Assembly (NCBI GenBank): GCA_947561585.1
Contig: CANNZV010003198.1
Coordinates: 19,041 to 83,040, forward strand
Length of the DNA: 64,000 nt
Origin: Caprella mutica
Taxonomy: Eukaryota; Arthropoda; Malacostraca; Amphipoda; Caprellidae
Reading direction: 5' to 3'
Shown here: positions 61,350 to 64,000 of the stretch, piece after piece
Layout of the letters: each line of letters opens with the position of its first letter
Numbering within the stretch: the stretch's first letter is position 1
Translations under genes and position numbers: made by a program
The notes under the pieces: model-generated
The model's database searches: none
Seen by the model: the letters and a program-made list of their open reading frames with translations, nothing else
Told to the model about the DNA's origin: nothing

Positions 61350-62393
61350 CTAGTCAAGTGACTGGTAAAGCTAGTCAAGTGACTGGTAAAGCTAGTCAAC
61401 TGACTGGTAAAGCTAGTCAAGTGACTGGTAAAGCTAGTCAAGTGACTGGTAAAGCTAGTCAACTGACTGGTAAAGCTAGTCAAGTGACTGGTAAAGCTAG
61501 TCAACTGACTGGTAAAGCTAGTCAAGTGACTGGTAAAGCTAGTCAAGTGACTGGTAAAGCTAGTACTGTGACTGGTAAAGCTAGTCAAGTGACTGGTAAA
61601 GCTAGTCAAGTGACTGGTAAAGCTAGTCAACTGACTGGTAAAGCTAGTCAACTGACTGGTGAAGCTAGTCAAGTGACTGGAAAGCTAGTCAAGTGACTGA
61701 TATAGCTAGTCAACTGACTGGTAAAGGTAGTCAACTGACTGGTAAAGCTAGTCAAGTGACTGGTAAAGCTAGTCAAGTGACTGGTAAAGCTAGTACTGTG
61801 ACTGGTAAAGCTAGTCAAGTGACTGGTAAAGCTAGTCAAGTGACTGGTAAAGCTAGTCAACTGACTGGTAAAGCTAGTCAACTGACTGGTGAAGCTAGTC
61901 AAGTGACTGGAAAGCTAGTCAAGTGACTGATATAGCTAGTCAACTGACTGGTAAAGGTAGTCAACTGACTGGTAAAGCTAGTCAAGTGACTGGTAAAGCT
62001 AGTCAACTGACTGGTAAAGCTAGTCAAGTGACTGGTAAAGCTAGTCAACTGACTGGTAAAGCTAGTCAAGTGACTGGTAAAGCTAGTCAAGTGACTGGTA
62101 AAGCTAGTACTGTGACTGGTAAAGCTAGTCAAGTGACTGGTAAAGCTAGTCAAGTGACTGATAAACCTAGTCAAGTGACTGGTAAAGATAGTCAAGTGAC
62201 TGGTAAAGCTAGTCAAGTGACTATAAGAGGTGGTCAAGTGACTATAAAATGTGGTTAAGTGACTGGAAAAGGTAGTCAAGTGACTATTAAAAGGTAGTCA
62301 AGGGTCTACAAAAGGTAGTCAAGTGACTACAAAAGGTAGTCAAGGGACTACAGAAGGTAGTCAAAGGACTACAGAAAGTAGTCTAGTACCTAT
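61350..62393. repeat. 21-bp satellite, about 49 copies, open on both strands
   Basis: Unit agtcaagtgactggtaaagc plus t (21 bp), read as QVTGKAS on plus and SFTSHLT on minus. A block with a gtgactggaaagc one-base deletion and a gactgatatagc unit is repeated 230 bp apart (61669-61735 and 61899-61965), which moves the frame at each occurrence. From about 62220 units decay to aaaaggtagtcaagtgacta. agtcaagtgact is palindromic around two bases. The frame breaks argue against a protein. Confidence 0.95.
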
Positions 62394-62723
62394 TACAACC
62401 ACTAAATGGATGATATTTTATTCAATCGTCACATTCATTCTTCCAACATCAGAAAGTTGATACTATAGGATACCCAGATAATAAAATTAACGCTAACATC
62501 TTCTACCTTGGCATCCTATAGTCTGTTTTCAGCACTATAGGAGTGTGTCCGTGTGTCCCTGAAGTGTCCAAAGGGATGTGTGTCCCATCAAGTGGATCTG
62601 TCTCCCCTCATCCATCAGAAAAGGGAAAAAATAGAACGGAAAGCACTTACACCAGCCAACATTCCGGGGAAACTACTCTGAAGTTATTTGTACTTGAGAG
62701 ACTTACCAGGAGGGAACCTTAGG
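62394..62723. other. unique spacer
   Basis: Less AT-rich than average (gtgtgtccgtgtgtccctga). No gene or repeat recognised. Confidence 0.5.
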
Positions 62724-64000
62724 ATATAGTGTTATAGTGAGGGGTATAGTAGTATAGTGAGGGGTATAGTGTTATAGTGAGGGTATAGTAGTATAGTGAG
62801 GGGTATAGTAGTATAGTGAGGGGTATAGTAGTATAGTGAGGGGTATAGTGTTATAGTGAGGGGTATAGTGTTATAGTGAGGGTATAGTAGTATAGTGAGG
62901 GGTATAGTAGTATAGTGAGGGGTATAGTAGTATAGTGAGGGGTATAGTGTTATAGTGAGGGTATAGTAGTATAGTGAGGGGTATAGTAGTATAGTGAGGG
63001 GTATAGTGTTATAGTGAGGGGTATAGTAGTATAGTGAGGGGTATAGTGTTATAGTGAGGGGTATAGTAGTATAGTGAGGGGTATAGTAGTATAGTGAGGG
63101 GTATAGTGTTATAGTGAGGGTATAGTAGTATAGTGAGGGGTATAGTAGTATAGTGAGGGGTATAGTGTTATAGTGAGGGGTATAGTAGTATAGTGAGGGG
63201 TATAGTAGTATAGTGAGGGGTATAGTAGTATAGTGAGGGGTATAGTAGTATAGTGAGGGGTATAGTAGTATAGTGAGGGGATAGTAGTATAGTGAGGGGT
63301 ATAGTAGTATAGTGGGGGGTATAGTAGTATAGTGAGGGGTATAGTAGCATAATGAGAGCATAGTAGTATAGTGAGGGGTATAGTAGTATAGTGAGGGGTA
63401 TAGTAGTATAGTGAGGGGTATAGTAGTATAGTGAGGGGTATAGTAGTATAGTGAGGGGATAGTAGTATAGTGAGGGGTATAGTAGTATAGTGAGGGGTAT
63501 AGTAGTATAGTGAGGGGTATAGTGTTATAGTGAGGGTATAGTAGTATAGTGAGGGGTATAGTAGTATAGTGAGGGGTATAGTAGTATAGTGAGGGTATAG
63601 TAGTATAGTGAGGGTATAGTAGTATAGTGAGGGGTATAGTGTTATAGTGAGGGTATAGTAGTATAGTGAGGGGTATAGTAGTATAGTGAGGGTATAGTAG
63701 TATAGTGAGGGGTATAGTAGTATAGTGAGGGGTATAGTAGTATAGTGAGGGGTATAGTAGTATAGTGAGGGGTATAGTAGTATAGTGAGGGGTATAGTAG
63801 TATAGTGAGGGGTATAGTGTTATAGTGAGGGGTATAGTAGTATAGTGAGGGGTATAGTGTTATAGTGAGGGGTATAGTAGTATAGTGAGGGGTATAGTGT
63901 TATAGTGAGGGGTATAGTAGTATAGTGAGGGGTATAGTGTTATAGTGAGGGGTATAGTAGTATAGTGAGGGGTATAGTAGTATAGTGAGGGTATAGTGTT
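62724..64000. repeat. 20-bp satellite, about 64 copies, runs off the window
   Basis: Unit ggggtatagtagtatagtga (20 bp), with a gtatagtgttatagtga variant every few units and occasional 19-bp copies missing a g. G-rich, T/A-rich on plus with almost no C; the minus strand reads as long Tyr/Thr/Pro/Ile/Leu repeats in all frames, which I regard as chance. The right boundary lies beyond 64000. Confidence 0.96.

Noticed and set aside
62732..63361. 209-codon Tyr/Thr/Pro/Ile-rich frame on the minus strand
   Set aside because: It lies entirely in the 20-bp satellite and is equally open in other frames.

Overview
The window looks like a repeat-dominated, AT-rich, intron-containing animal genome, most likely an invertebrate. 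The signs are a degenerate Tc1/mariner-type transposase gene, hAT-, TTAA- and TA-target inverted-repeat elements, GT-AG intron signals, no operons and no long open genes. I cannot name the phylum. A 987-base run of N marks an assembly gap inside a satellite.

The dominant content is tandem minisatellite DNA. By my coordinates about 23.5 kb of the roughly 63 kb of called bases lie in some twenty separate arrays. Unit lengths are 35, 53, 13, 24, 22 (with a 66-bp higher-order unit), 11, 28, 21, 28, 16, 34, 18, 30, 17, 32, 20, 16, 21 and 20 bp. Nearly all long open reading frames are fortuitous readings of these arrays, especially those whose unit is a multiple of 3.

Layout. 0.3-0.9 kb: 35-bp array. 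2.7-3.9 kb: 53-bp array. 4.3-5.6 kb: a hairpin and a TTAA-flanked foldback element. 7.6-8.8 kb: 13- and 24-bp arrays. 9.7-11.8 kb: 22-bp array. 14.2-20.8 kb: three large arrays (28, 21, 28 bp). 21.2 kb: a CpG-rich candidate exon. 22-31 kb: three elements whose ends are inverted clusters of short iteron-like repeats; the third (29,867-31,165) has an 8-bp target duplication and a nested foldback element. 31.3-36.6 kb: 18-, 14-, 30-, 17- and 32-bp arrays. 37.1-38.5 kb: a dead DD37D mariner-type transposon containing a foldback insertion. 40.5-44.0 kb: a 20-bp array split by a 1.75-kb hAT-like element that itself contains a 32-bp satellite array. 44.2-48 kb: a TGACGTCA-containing inverted-repeat element, a candidate three-exon gene end and several MITEs. 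48.1-53.4 kb: the main 32-bp satellite block, with the gap. 53.4-60.4 kb: AT-rich sequence with MITEs and a 121-bp dispersed repeat carrying AGGTCA hexamers. 60.4-64 kb: 16-, 21- and 20-bp arrays; the last runs off the window.

The only host-gene candidates are a short spliced reading frame near 46.7-47.3 kb (two phase-consistent introns) and a single possible terminal exon at 21.17-21.35 kb. Neither is recognised. The biological interest lies in the interplay of satellites and transposons: the same 32-bp unit occurs as free satellite and inside a hAT-like element, and several unrelated short repeats are arranged as inverted clusters at element ends.
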